Shown here in pieces: positions 57,501 to 64,000 of a stretch of 64,000 bases of DNA. Positions within the stretch are counted from its first letter, which is position 1. Each line of letters starts with the position of its first letter. This stretch comes from Acridotheres tristis (Eukaryota > Chordata > Aves > Passeriformes > Sturnidae). The position numbers were made by a program, and so were the translations under genes. The stretch is from the NCBI GenBank assembly GCA_037013685.1, contig CM072886.1, positions 58,520,933 through 58,584,932 of the forward strand, written 5' to 3'. The notes under the pieces were generated by a model that ran no database searches, was not told the DNA's origin, and saw only the letters and a program-made list of their open reading frames with translations.

Positions 57501-57943
57501 AACACCTGAAACACAGGCACTGCTAAGTGCAAGTGAGGCCATTCTCCAAACAGTCATGTTCTGTTGAGATAGCACCATCTAGTCCACACTCCTGCTTCGT
57601 CCCTATTCATCTTAGCCCCGACATGCAGTTTATATGGGCAAGAGACTCATTTCATCTGGCTCCAGCTTGCTCCAGTGCCCTAAATGAAACAGTCTGTTTG
57701 CCAAACTATTTTCTTAACTGCTACTCTGATGAGGTGGGCTGCTCTCTCATTTCCCATCACATTTCTGTATGACACTAAAGAAATAAGATTCCCATGTGGA
57801 TTTTGACTAAGGCAGCCATGAACCTGCAGTTTCATTTTGCTAACCTTTGCTCTTTATCCCTGCAGAAGGAACTTGTAGTTGCAGCAGAGAGAAGTTCTGT
57901 GAAAGCTCGACTTGGTGGAAGGCTTTTTGTCTACTCGCTCTAA
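36441..57943 (+). CDS. GPLD1: GPLD1, GPI-specific phospholipase D, complete (25 exons)
   Basis: A secreted glycoprotein (abundant in mammalian plasma, made by liver) that cleaves the inositol-phosphate linkage of GPI anchors, releasing anchored proteins and phosphatidic acid. The 25 exons listed separately join to 2511 bases, 836 residues (human 840), without a frame break. Residues 1-23 form a signal peptide (hydrophobic core FVLLVILY). The N-terminal zinc-dependent phospholipase domain keeps the four essential histidines at the human positions: His29 (STHVEIAHRA), His125 and His133 (ASHMVADVSWH), His158 (YSEAH). The C-terminal half has seven FG-GAP-like propeller repeats, several with Ca-binding-type DxNxDG loops (ADLNQDGYEDL, DFNEDGVPDL, ADVDGNGNADL, SDLDSDGLDEM), ending FVYSL. 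The ATG at 36441 has a good context (A at -3, G at +4). It diverges from ALDH5A1 and converges on MRS2. Confidence 0.98.
37632..37706. repeat. Poly-A then poly-T tracts (inverted pair)
   Basis: About 13 A near 37632 and about 16 T near 37690, some 50 bases apart in GPLD1 intron 1. The intervening sequence is not a known SINE that I recognise. Confidence 0.75.
38593..38683 (+). repeat. T/G-rich low-complexity tract
   Basis: GTTTGTTTTGTTGTTTG-type sequence in GPLD1 intron 1; frames on either strand here are artefacts. Confidence 0.85.
39414..39469 (+). CDS. GPLD1: GPLD1 exon 2 (56 bp)
   Basis: The acceptor is TGTTTTTCAG. It encodes AHRALEFFIKHEGSVNYRQ and the donor is CAG|GTAGGA. Matches human GHRALEF...VNYRE. 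Confidence 0.93.
39951..40029 (+). CDS. GPLD1: GPLD1 exon 3
   Basis: The acceptor is TTTTCCCCAG. It encodes LLLNHQDAFQAGSIYPDAFY, then PPICKR, with donor GTG|GTAAGA. Confidence 0.96.
42564..42661 (+). CDS. GPLD1: GPLD1 exon 4
   Basis: It encodes MFHDVSEDTHWSPFLKTSV, then DYIRKNYPQPWEE; donor GAG|GTAAGA. Confidence 0.97.
43480..43590 (+). CDS. GPLD1: GPLD1 exon 5, catalytic His125 and His133
   Basis: It encodes ATEKLVAFLFGIASHMVADV, then SWHSLGIDQGFLKAMGE. Phase 0 to 0. Confidence 0.98.
43848..43896 (+). CDS. GPLD1: GPLD1 exon 6, catalytic His158
   Basis: It encodes IDFHGSYSEAHSVGDF in 49 bases; acceptor TTCTCCAG, donor TTG|GTAATA. Confidence 0.96.
44372..44426 (+). CDS. GPLD1: GPLD1 exon 7
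   Basis: It encodes GGDVVSQFELDFSYLASS, ending TTG|GTAAGA inside a Trp codon (phase 2). Confidence 0.96.
45061..45168 (+). CDS. GPLD1: GPLD1 exon 8
   Basis: It encodes YVPVKDLAAIYKEFYGKEII, then TESTIAECTYLLFFE. Acceptor TGTTTCTAG, donor ACT|GTAAGT. Confidence 0.96.
45842..45869 (+). CDS. GPLD1: GPLD1 exon 9 (28-bp microexon)
   Basis: It encodes HGEKLLVGK, aligned with human YGEMLAVSK. Acceptor TGTTTTCAG; donor AAG|GTTGGT, which is suboptimal. Confidence 0.9.
45958..46097 (+). CDS. GPLD1: GPLD1 exon 10
   Basis: It encodes LFPSFASKSPFLVEKFHEYF, GGVDDMAFWTNNIFELTSH and MLENGT. Only 88 bases separate it from exon 9. Confidence 0.97.
46986..47051 (+). CDS. GPLD1: GPLD1 exon 11
   Basis: It encodes SDCYLPENPLFINC and a lysine/histidine-rich stretch; donor CAT|GTAAGT. 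Confidence 0.95.
47289..47412 (+). CDS. GPLD1: GPLD1 exon 12 (NAGNAG acceptor)
   Basis: It encodes NKQSKHEHPKNTTSLLTETL, EKNISYSERGVQFN, IQPWAT. The acceptor TTTTAGCAG allows a start at 47289 or 47292, adding or removing one Arg. NTT is a glycosylation sequon. Confidence 0.93.
47928..48067 (+). CDS. GPLD1: GPLD1 exon 13
   Basis: It encodes LRLINHAFKTNVWRALG and ends SPYARLGW, leading into the propeller. The donor is ATG|GTTGGT, with a competing GT four bases on. Confidence 0.94.
48766..48800 (+). repeat. T-rich low-complexity tract
   Basis: T runs broken by single G (TTTTTTTTTTGTTTTTG) in GPLD1 intron 13. Confidence 0.8.
49094..49280 (+). CDS. GPLD1: GPLD1 exon 14, FG-GAP repeat 1
   Basis: It encodes ALISADLNQDGYEDLVAGAP, GYSTLGHVQIGRVYVVYGN and the linker to QVLQGHQ. 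Confidence 0.98.
50224..50334 (+). CDS. GPLD1: GPLD1 exon 15, FG-GAP repeat 2
   Basis: It encodes PSGRFGSALAVLDFNEDGVP, DLAIGAPSVGSQFLTYK. Phase 0 to 0. Confidence 0.98.
51331..51405 (+). CDS. GPLD1: GPLD1 exon 16
   Basis: It encodes GAVYVYFGTEGRG, PQPNVTITCQ; an NVT sequon is present. Confidence 0.97.
51863..52019 (+). CDS. GPLD1: GPLD1 exon 17, FG-GAP repeat 3
   Basis: It encodes NFGWSLLAADVDGNGNADLI, VGSPYAPGGGKQRGFVVAFY. Donor AAG|GTAATA, phase 1. Confidence 0.97.
52087..52690 (-). mobile_element. Old CR1 LINE fragment, antisense
   Basis: Diverged CR1 text in reverse complement: GTCAGGGCTTTGTCCAGTTG, AACATCTTTCATATTATGG, CTCCAGGGCCTTTTCCACAC, CAGTCTGTCCCCAGCTGTA, then CATCCTCACTGAATTTTGGG. 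In GPLD1 intron 17. No clear 3' tail, so the ends are approximate. Confidence 0.75.
52960..53400 (-). mobile_element. Further CR1 LINE fragment, antisense
   Basis: A more 5' CR1 section in the same orientation: GTGTCCAACAGGATGAGTC, GACACTCCACTTGTTGCAGG, GTTGGAAACCTTGCTAAAGC. It probably belongs to the same old insertion as 52087-52690, separated by about 270 unrecognised bases. Confidence 0.65.
54078..54219 (+). CDS. GPLD1: GPLD1 exon 18, FG-GAP repeat 4
   Basis: It encodes NWMVEGEENYAWFGFSLASC, LLLIGSPTWKTCS. Acceptor TCTCTTAG, donor TAG|GTGTGT. Confidence 0.96.
54741..54840 (+). CDS. GPLD1: GPLD1 exon 19 (acceptor uncertain)
   Basis: It encodes CNPLLLDVRQSVGKVYGYN through WFEITGDK. The start at 54741 (after TTCAAG) best matches human HLLHIRDEKKSLGRVYGY. 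A second in-frame acceptor (GTCAG) would start it at 54768 and drop nine residues. Confidence 0.85.
54932..55025 (+). CDS. GPLD1: GPLD1 exon 20, FG-GAP repeat 5
   Basis: It encodes EMGRMGLSLASGVLSVAGN, RKVLVVGAPT. Only 91 bases separate it from exon 19. Confidence 0.96.
55612..55788 (+). CDS. GPLD1: GPLD1 exon 21, FG-GAP repeat 6
   Basis: It encodes LHQAGLALVYDLSN, LLSTFSGDRRFSRFGGDI and LSDLDSDGL. A strong polypyrimidine tract precedes it. Confidence 0.97.
56099..56259 (+). CDS. GPLD1: GPLD1 exon 22
   Basis: It encodes DEMIVASPLRTNGV, GGAAGRVYIYNGRQTSSGNV and SWTSPCPEDW. Donor TGG|GTAAGA. Confidence 0.97.
56524..56550 (+). CDS. GPLD1: GPLD1 exon 23 (27-bp microexon)
   Basis: It encodes AQYVLISPE, identical to my recollection of the human segment. 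Phase 0 on both sides, so skipping would keep frame. Confidence 0.93.
56643..56693 (+). CDS. GPLD1: GPLD1 exon 24, FG-GAP repeat 7 start
   Basis: It encodes ELSRFGSSITTVKSERK, phase 0 to 0; acceptor GTTTTACAG, donor AAG|GTGAGA. Confidence 0.95.
57866..57943 (+). CDS. GPLD1: GPLD1 exon 25, C-terminus and stop
   Basis: It encodes KELVVAAERSSVKARLGGR, then LFVYSL and TAA at 57941. The human protein runs three residues further (GSD). Confidence 0.96.
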   Translation, partial: KELVVAAERSSVKARLGGRLFVYSL

Positions 57944-58790
57944 AAGTTCATAAAAAAGTTCTTAAAGTCCAGGGCACACCTGGTCTTCTAGTAAAGAATC
58001 TCTGTAGTATTTGTGCTATTTTCCTGAACCCACACAAACCAACATACCGTGTCAGCAAGCTTTTTGCTGATATCTGTGGTGGGTGGCAGCATCACTTCTC
58101 CAAAACAAGCAAGCTGCTTTGAAAACCTTCTAGAGGTCGAAATGAACAGGCAGCTACATTTTTGGTAGTAATATTTGTCTGTACAACGAATGTTGAGTGG
58201 TCATCTTCTTTACTGGCCAGATGTGAGTATCTTGAGAAAACTGGGAAACTGCAGCACAGTATTTACAATTCCTTACATAACTTTTCTAAGTTATGGAAAG
58301 TAACTGTCAAAATAATAAGCATGAAGAAGGGGCAGCTTTTAGACTAACAGAAAAGGGAGTGCTGATCAACAGGACTGTCTCTCTCTCTCTCAAATCTTGA
58401 GGTCTGCATTGAGGGTGTAATGCAGCTTGGATCTCCCAGGGAAAAAAGAACAAGCAAGACTGATGACGTTTTAGGAAATGCTTTTGCAGTTTGGCTGATT
58501 ACTCTGACATCCTTTCTGCTTTTGTGTAAATTTCCACGACCATGGTAACATAGAGCTGTTAATGGCTTTTATTGTTAACAGTATTGTCTTTAATTAACAC
58601 TAATTTTGTATGCTGCAGGTTTAACAGTGTGCATCAATTATCTATTAAATAACTTGAGCAGCAGAATGTGTTGATATTATTATTACCAATGCTAGTCTGT
58701 AGACACATATGGGTGTTTTCTCGCTCTTACCTCCTTCACAAAGGCAAGGCATTATTTTTATTTTAAATAAAATTGAATTCTAAAGGTCAT
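57944..58790 (+). other. GPLD1: Probable GPLD1 3' untranslated region
   Basis: Non-coding after the stop, with an ATTAAA at 58644 followed by TGTGTTG and an AATAAA at 58766. A CT microsatellite lies at about 58378-58391. The exact end is inferred. Confidence 0.6.
58766..58771 (+). terminator. Candidate polyadenylation signal of GPLD1
   Basis: AATAAA 823 bases after the stop codon; an ATTAAA at 58644-58649 is a nearer alternative with a better T/G-rich downstream element. Confidence 0.45.
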
Positions 58791-59256
58791 ACTCCAAAAT
58801 TAAACACCTCAACTTACTTCCTAGCAATTCTCTCTCAAGGATGTTGTGTTACAAAAAAAGCAAGGTGAACATTAGCTTGATGTACAGCGCATTCTGGTAT
58901 CTATTTTGAGGACTTGCCCAAATAGCAAACACTTTAAAAAAGAAGGTAAATCTGAACTTCATGGAAGAAGTAACTGAGATTGCAGTACTTAAATTGCAAA
59001 TCTGTTAAGTGCAGTATGAGGCAAAACAAGCAGTGTGCTTTTAAGGGCAGAATAAAGGTTTTTTCTTCAAATCAAAATTGACAAAACCATTCTGTTCTAT
59101 AGCAATTCCATTCTGAACATACACTTTCCACTGGTTTGGTTTTTTACAATGTATGACCATGTAATTTCATTGCACTTGACTGCTTTTTGATTACTTGAAT
59201 TGCAAGAAAAACTTTAACCATTTGCATATGTCTACAGAGATAAAAAGCAGTCTTGT
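58791..59256. other. Short gap between convergent GPLD1 and MRS2
   Basis: Under 500 bases between the last candidate polyadenylation sites of the two facing genes. Nothing recognisable is in it. Confidence 0.45.
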
Positions 59257-60950
59257 AGAAGATGTGTCTACATGTTTTTATTGCACTTTGAGTCAGTTAT
59301 GTACAGGTAAAGAGTCAAAAGGAGTTCACAGAAGCCTCCCTGCAAAAAAGCTTACAAGAAAGCTTCTCAAACTGCTGCACCAACACGTATCAGTTCTGGC
59401 CTAAAGTAACTACAGTTCATTTAAAAACATCAGCATCCATCTCCCTTCACACACTGAGATTCCTGGGGTTTATCAGCCGAGGTATGTGAGCCATTGGTTT
59501 TTTCCATTGTATTGCTCAGTTTGGAGATTTTCTTACCACTTTACCTGCTAAGATTAAAGGCTGCAAAAAAATCAACCAAAAAACTCAAAAGCATTCCAAG
59601 TCCCATTATCTTTCTCACCTTCCATACCATTAGTATCTGTACTTGAAGTCATGCACAGAAGAACTGGTGGAAAAATAACTATGTACAACTGCCTTTAACC
59701 AAACCAGAATCACAGGCCTGGACAACTTTAATTTATCAACCTTTTTTTTTTCCATCTTTGACTCATTAGTCCTGAGAAGAATGTTCACAGTTATAGCTAC
59801 TGTCTTTTCAACCCCTGCCAGTATAATGATTTATGTGGTGGCACCTAAGGAGCTGCTGTGTTACAGATAGATTAAAAAATCCCAAAGAAGAAATGGACAG
59901 CGTGTGACGTGGTTTAGACACATTTCATGCTCCCTCTACAACCTGAGAGAAAGCAGTGGAGAACTACACCCTTAAAGAAAAGTCTTAAGAACAAACAGAA
60001 ATAGCTGGCATAAGGCTTTTACTCCTTCCTTCAGCCCATCACAGGACATCAGGCTTCCACACCTTTAACTAACCTGGCTACTTACTGTGGTGCAGGCTAG
60101 TCCATGCTTTGTCTTGGATGGAAGAGAGAAAGCAGAGCCCACCTTAAGAAAAACTAACAACCCATCTGTTGATTTTTACCATAACTTCAATTATGGAAAC
60201 ACAAGGAATTGTTAAACTGCAGCTGTATCAATGTGTGTTGAAATAGTGTCAGACAGAAAGTGCAAGTGGGCATTATCCATAGGCCTGCTTGCCCCGTTCC
60301 TAGAACTGCTGTTTTGGGCCTAAATTAATTGATAAGGAATATACAAGATTAGCAGCTACAGTTCAAAGCCTTTTATTGCTCCTTTTTTCTCACTGCTGCC
60401 AATCTAGAAGTCATGCTTCACGAGAGATGCAGGTAAGCTTTTTGCTTTGGAAAATGTATTCTCTGCAATTAAATAGGGCCTTAAAAATCCATTAAAGAAG
60501 CCACTCTTGGGGTGGATTGATTTTTCTTTGAAGTCAGATTCCTAAATCTGCAGTTCAGAACAAGAATTATTGATCAGTGCTGACTGCTGTCCTTCTTTAA
60601 GCCAAAAATTATGTTCTCTGTAAGAAAGGTCATTAAGCAAAGCAGCATTTGACAGAAATACTAAAAATGAGAATGCCCAAAAAGTAAGTACATGTATGTG
60701 ATACAGAAAACTAAAGGCACATGCACGGGCTGGAGGTGAAACTACTGTAAGAAAGCATTTTGGTATTTTCCCTTGTGTCTCTCCTTATGTGCATGAACAT
60801 TAAAAATTTCATTGTAGGTTTTTGGCATAAAATATATATTAATTTAGTAAGTTTAGAAATTCTTGCAGTTTTCAGTAAGGAAGAACAAATACAAGGAAAG
60901 TGTCCAAAGTCCACCCTGTAACAACAAAAGTCTCTTCATTTCTGCTGTTC
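59257..60950 (-). other. MRS2: Probable MRS2 3' untranslated region
   Basis: No coding exon is seen below the MRS2 stop. TTTATT (minus-strand AATAAA) occurs at 60372 and 59277. The longer form would nearly meet GPLD1. Confidence 0.45.
59277..59282 (-). terminator. Candidate distal polyadenylation signal of MRS2
   Basis: AATAAA on the minus strand; a nearer alternative is at 60372-60377. Confidence 0.4.
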
Positions 60951-61061
60951 CTACTGGTTTGTTATTGTGCTTCTGTTCAGCCCAAATGTTTCTCCTTTAA
61001 GGCTGGTCTTTATCTCCACTCTTCCAGCTGCTGGTTGGGATTTTTTCAAAACTGGAGGAAC
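60951..61061 (-). CDS. MRS2: MRS2 last coding exon
   Basis: Acceptor TTGCCTAG. 36 residues VPPVLKKSQPAAG, RVEIKTSLKG, LNRSTITNQ and TAG. Weakly but collinearly similar to human LPKKTLLADRSMELKNSL and GRSILTNR. Phase agrees with the preceding exon. Confidence 0.85.
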   Translation of the reverse strand, partial: VPPVLKKSQPAAGRVEIKTSLKGETFGLNRSTITNQ

Positions 61062-62995
61062 CTAGGCAAGAAACAAAATAACCTGTGATTACATAAGAAG
61101 CTTCTCTACATGTGGCAGAATACGGCTCCACAGAGGCCTGAACCCTAATTTTGCTCCCCTTATTTTCAGAACAGTGTCTTTGGCTTCTCCCTCCCTAATA
61201 CCTTCCAGATATTTCTCTGAGTAAGTCAGCATGTGCTGGACTTGGTTTTGAGCTACACTTCAGGATATTCTAGTTAACTGTAGCCATAACCAACAATCCA
61301 CAACTACTTCCATCTGCCTCTTAATAGCAAAAGAGGAGAGGGAAGGGGAATTTATCTGAGTCTCCCTTTGTCACTTGTAGCAACTTAACGTTTGACTCTA
61401 CTGATATGTCTGCTAAATTACAGTGCAGAGATGAGCTAGAGAATTCTGTTCCACAAGTCCTAGGAAGGGTAGTCAATAGGGAAAATGACCCATACATGCT
61501 AATCTGAACACGGTCTCTTTGGAAGTCTTCCTAATCAATGACAAAGATAACTGGTGTGTATGTGAGCAACTATTGGAAACTTCAGACTGAGAATCAGGAC
61601 ATACAACCACGGCATCATTCTCCAGAGAGATGTTACAACTAGTGCTTGTCCTCATCATCCTTTCAGCTCTGCTTACTCTTTTACAAGACAGGGACTACAG
61701 ATCCAGAGTTAGTATGTGGGTGGGAAGATGAGGACTGCTTCTACGATTAGCCTCAGCTTTCCTTAGACATCTAGGTGAAAGTAAATACAGCATTTCTCAT
61801 AGAATAGCCTGCAGCTTCACTTCTGCCCAGGGCAGGGGCTCCCCAGCTCCTTCAATCCAGCTAGGGAACACTTTCTGTCATGGAACAGACCCTGAGCTTA
61901 ATTCTGCCGTGCTTTGTGGCCTACCCCTCTATGCCATCTTATTTTCTGCCTTAGGGATGGACTGTACATGCAGAATGTGAGGCAGGAGCCCCAGCCGGCC
62001 ATACGTACGTGAGGAGGTAGTGGAGGATCCAGGTGCCGCCCAAGGAAGGAAAGTAAGCGCCGCCAGATGAGACCACTTCCCAGAAACATAATCCCTGTCA
62101 CCAACCAAAATATCCTGGGGTCCTACCGACAGAACACTCCCATTAGTCATCCAATTATCTCTCCAGAAAAGGGATTACCCAAAGAGAATCACTCACTCCT
62201 CACCAGTATTTTCTTCCTTTATGGGAGGAAGCAGTAAATTCTTCACCATCAACAGCCAAGCCCTCCCTTTGTTTCATAGCAAAGCATTTTATTTAGGATC
62301 ACTGTACTGTATTCTGTTACTGTTCCATGTAGTTTTCCTTCCTTCATTGGGAAGTTGGAAAACTCAACCCTTATATTTAACTAATTTGAAAAGGAAGAAG
62401 TCTTTGCTTTGTTTGTTTGTTTGTTTTAAAGGTAGCACGTGCAGTTTTAAAGTTGTACCCTCCTAGCCTGAACTCCTTCCTCCCAATTTAGGTATAAACA
62501 ATTACTGACAGTAGAGTACTTCCTCTGATGTGCTGGAAATGCCCTGCCTGCTTCACAGATACCCTTGTATCTGTAAGTCAAAGCTGCTCTTGTCAGAATA
62601 GATGATCATTAAAGAAACTTTAATACTACTTTATAATCAGCTACTTACACAACCAAAAAATTGTCTTTCCATTTCTTTTCTATGGATAATGACACAGAAA
62701 AAAGGCTGCAATACTGTGCAGTTTGCCATGCAGTAATTTGCTTAAAAAAGAGGTGACTGTATGAACACATGAATCACTGGAGCTTTGTCTATGGAAAGAA
62801 TGAAGCTGTACCAAATATGAAATAAGTTGTCAGAGCAGGACCCATATTTTATGATAAATGCAGGACTTGTTCCTTACCTCTTCAAGAGATGACTCCAAGT
62901 TCATACCAAATGCAACTCCTATGAGTCCAAAGAGAGAGACAGAGAAAGTCCCCATGGTCAGCTGCAAGTTCAGCCTCATCATCACATTACGGTGG
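60951..62995 (-). CDS. MRS2: MRS2 C-terminal exons (3' part of gene; rest beyond window)
   Basis: MRS2 forms the pentameric Mg2+ channel of the mitochondrial inner membrane (CorA family). Exons 62995-62878, 62122-62009 and 61061-60951 join in frame to the C-terminal 114 residues or so plus a TAG stop. Visible: the end of the stalk helix (HRNVMMRLNLQLTMG), TM1 (SVSLFGLIGVAF) ending in the invariant GMN selectivity motif, the loop ESSLEEDPR, TM2 (IFWLVTGIMFLGSGLIW), the basic matrix-side RRLLSFLGR, and a matrix tail ending STITNQ. The first exon here starts in phase 2, so it needs an upstream exon ending in LDS-type codons; none is found up to base 64000. The gene converges on GPLD1. The membrane part is nearly identical to human while the tail is much less conserved. 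Confidence 0.97.
62009..62122 (-). CDS. MRS2: MRS2 exon with TM2
   Basis: Acceptor GTCGGTAG. It encodes DPRIFWLVTGIMFLGSGLIW, RRLLSFLGRHLDPPLPPH. The donor CAC|GTACGT overlaps a second GT four bases on; only the first keeps frame with the last exon. Confidence 0.96.
62878..62995 (-). CDS. MRS2: MRS2 exon with TM1 and GMN motif
   Basis: Acceptor CTTCTTTAG. It encodes HRNVMMRLNLQLTMGTFSVS, LFGLIGVAFGMNLESSLEE, donor GAG|GTAAGG. Confidence 0.98.
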
Positions 62996-64000
62996 CTAAA
63001 GAAGGGAGAAACGTCTGTAAGGGGAACCCAAAATTTTATTTTCTGCCTAAATTCTTGAATTCCATATAGCATGCACTAAAAACAAACAGTGAAAGAGAGG
63101 AAGTCATGCTGAAATTAGGTAACCCAGTTGCAAAGATCATGAAGCAACAGTACAAAGAGACTATTGTTTTGATGTTGCTACATCTGGACACCTCTAAACA
63201 CAGCAGGTTCTGCTTAACCATCATCAGACTTTCTATCATTGCTCACTTCTCAGAGGTGTATATACAGATTAACAGTAAATTTCAGCTGAAATTTGTGACC
63301 TCTTACCACCATACAGCTGGAATTTCTATGTCTATTCACAATGGACAAAAATTTATTGTAATCTTGCAAATTAATATATTTTACAAAAAAATGTAGTCTG
63401 CTAAATGCTGCAGACTACAAACTTCAGTCCTTTTGGGTGAATTCCATATTGAAGTCTTTCACAAAGAGATTATTGTGGTTTCCTGATAGGGCATCCACTA
63501 AGTGCTTCTATAGATAACTCCACCGTGTAGAGGAGAAAGAATATTAAACACCAACCTCAGAGTGGCATGTTCTTGCAAATGCAAGCTACAACTCTTTTTC
63601 AGTAAGAAATCTGACTAAAAGTGAAAAATGTAGCATACAGAGAGAAACAGAAAACTTGCTCACAAGTTACTAATTTTTATATCACTCTACAAAGTAATAA
63701 TTTAACTTGTACTGGAAACCTGAGTAGCCTAGCCAGACTCTGGCTAGTAATCTTTTCTGAACAGAATTTTAATATGCCTCTCAATCTGCAGACATTTCCT
63801 GTCTTGAATAGCTCCCATGAAGGGTCTAAGAGAAGCTGGTTTTCTCTGCTAGGGAAGACTGATGTCTAATTACAGAGGTACATACTAATTACACATGCTA
63901 ATTAGGCTATCTTCTTGCTTTGCTTTATCCAGTTCATGATTAGAAAAGCACAATGCAGTTATGACTACAAGTCCATTCAACCCCCACTTAAACAGAATTC

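Larger units (their letters stand above)
36538..57865 (+). other. GPLD1 introns
   Basis: All have GT..AG ends. Intron 1 (36538-39413), intron 3 (40030-42563) and intron 17 (52020-54077) are longest. Besides the CR1 sequence in intron 17 and the low-complexity tracts listed, I see no RNA gene or extra exon. About 41210-42060 is pyrimidine-rich but matches no family I recognise. Confidence 0.7.
61062..64000 (-). other. MRS2 introns and right-hand end of window
   Basis: Introns 61062-62008 and 62123-62877, and part of the next intron from 62996 to the window end. No further MRS2 exon, CR1 or RNA gene is seen to 64000. A GTTT microsatellite is at about 62409-62426. Confidence 0.65.

Noticed and set aside
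61898..62008. Extension of the MRS2 TM2 exon as a longer C-terminus
   Set aside because: A good GT donor sits at the homology boundary and a phase-matched last exon (60951-61061) exists; the extension resembles no MRS2 tail.

Overview
This window is vertebrate nuclear DNA, almost certainly from a bird. Its genes are split into many short exons with GT..AG introns, the repeats are 5'-truncated CR1 LINE fragments typical of avian genomes, no mammalian SINEs were seen, and introns and intergenic gaps are short. The CR1 copy at about 35313-35690 resembles CR1 types common in songbirds, but the order of bird is a guess. Gene identities rest on reading the translations against remembered vertebrate orthologues. 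Every exon chain was checked for intact reading frame and splice phase.

Layout, left to right. (1) 1-18408, + strand: the C-terminal 60% or so of KIAA0319, a neuronal type I membrane protein with PKD domains. It spans 14 exons, beginning inside an exon at base 1, with a probable 3' UTR to about 23290. (2) 27462-35053, - strand: a complete ten-exon ALDH5A1 (mitochondrial succinate-semialdehyde dehydrogenase, 518 aa) with its start in a CpG island (about 34480-35260) and a long candidate 3' UTR down to about 24850. (3) 36441-57943, + strand: a complete 25-exon GPLD1 (GPI-specific phospholipase D, 836 aa), from signal peptide to the last beta-propeller blade, with a candidate TATA box at 36291. 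(4) 60951-62995, - strand: the last three coding exons of MRS2 (mitochondrial inner-membrane Mg2+ channel), whose upstream exons lie beyond base 64000.

The order and orientation (KIAA0319 >, < ALDH5A1, GPLD1 >, < MRS2) match the human 6p22 block, read in reverse. KIAA0319/ALDH5A1 and GPLD1/MRS2 converge tail to tail; ALDH5A1/GPLD1 diverge head to head with about 1.4 kb between start codons. The genes share no pathway: one is a neuronal surface protein, two are mitochondrial (GABA catabolism, Mg2+ uptake) and one is a secreted lipase. They are linked by synteny rather than as an operon.

Non-coding content is mainly CR1 fragments (3739-4172, 8333-8700, 35313-35690, 52087-52690, 52960-53400), T/G-rich low-complexity tracts and a few microsatellites. 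I found no previously undescribed system. The points most worth checking are splice-site ambiguities (two NAGNAG acceptors, two 4-nt competing donor pairs, one 27-nt tandem acceptor pair), a candidate uORF in the GPLD1 leader, a CR1 next to the ALDH5A1 promoter, and a divergent last exon in MRS2.
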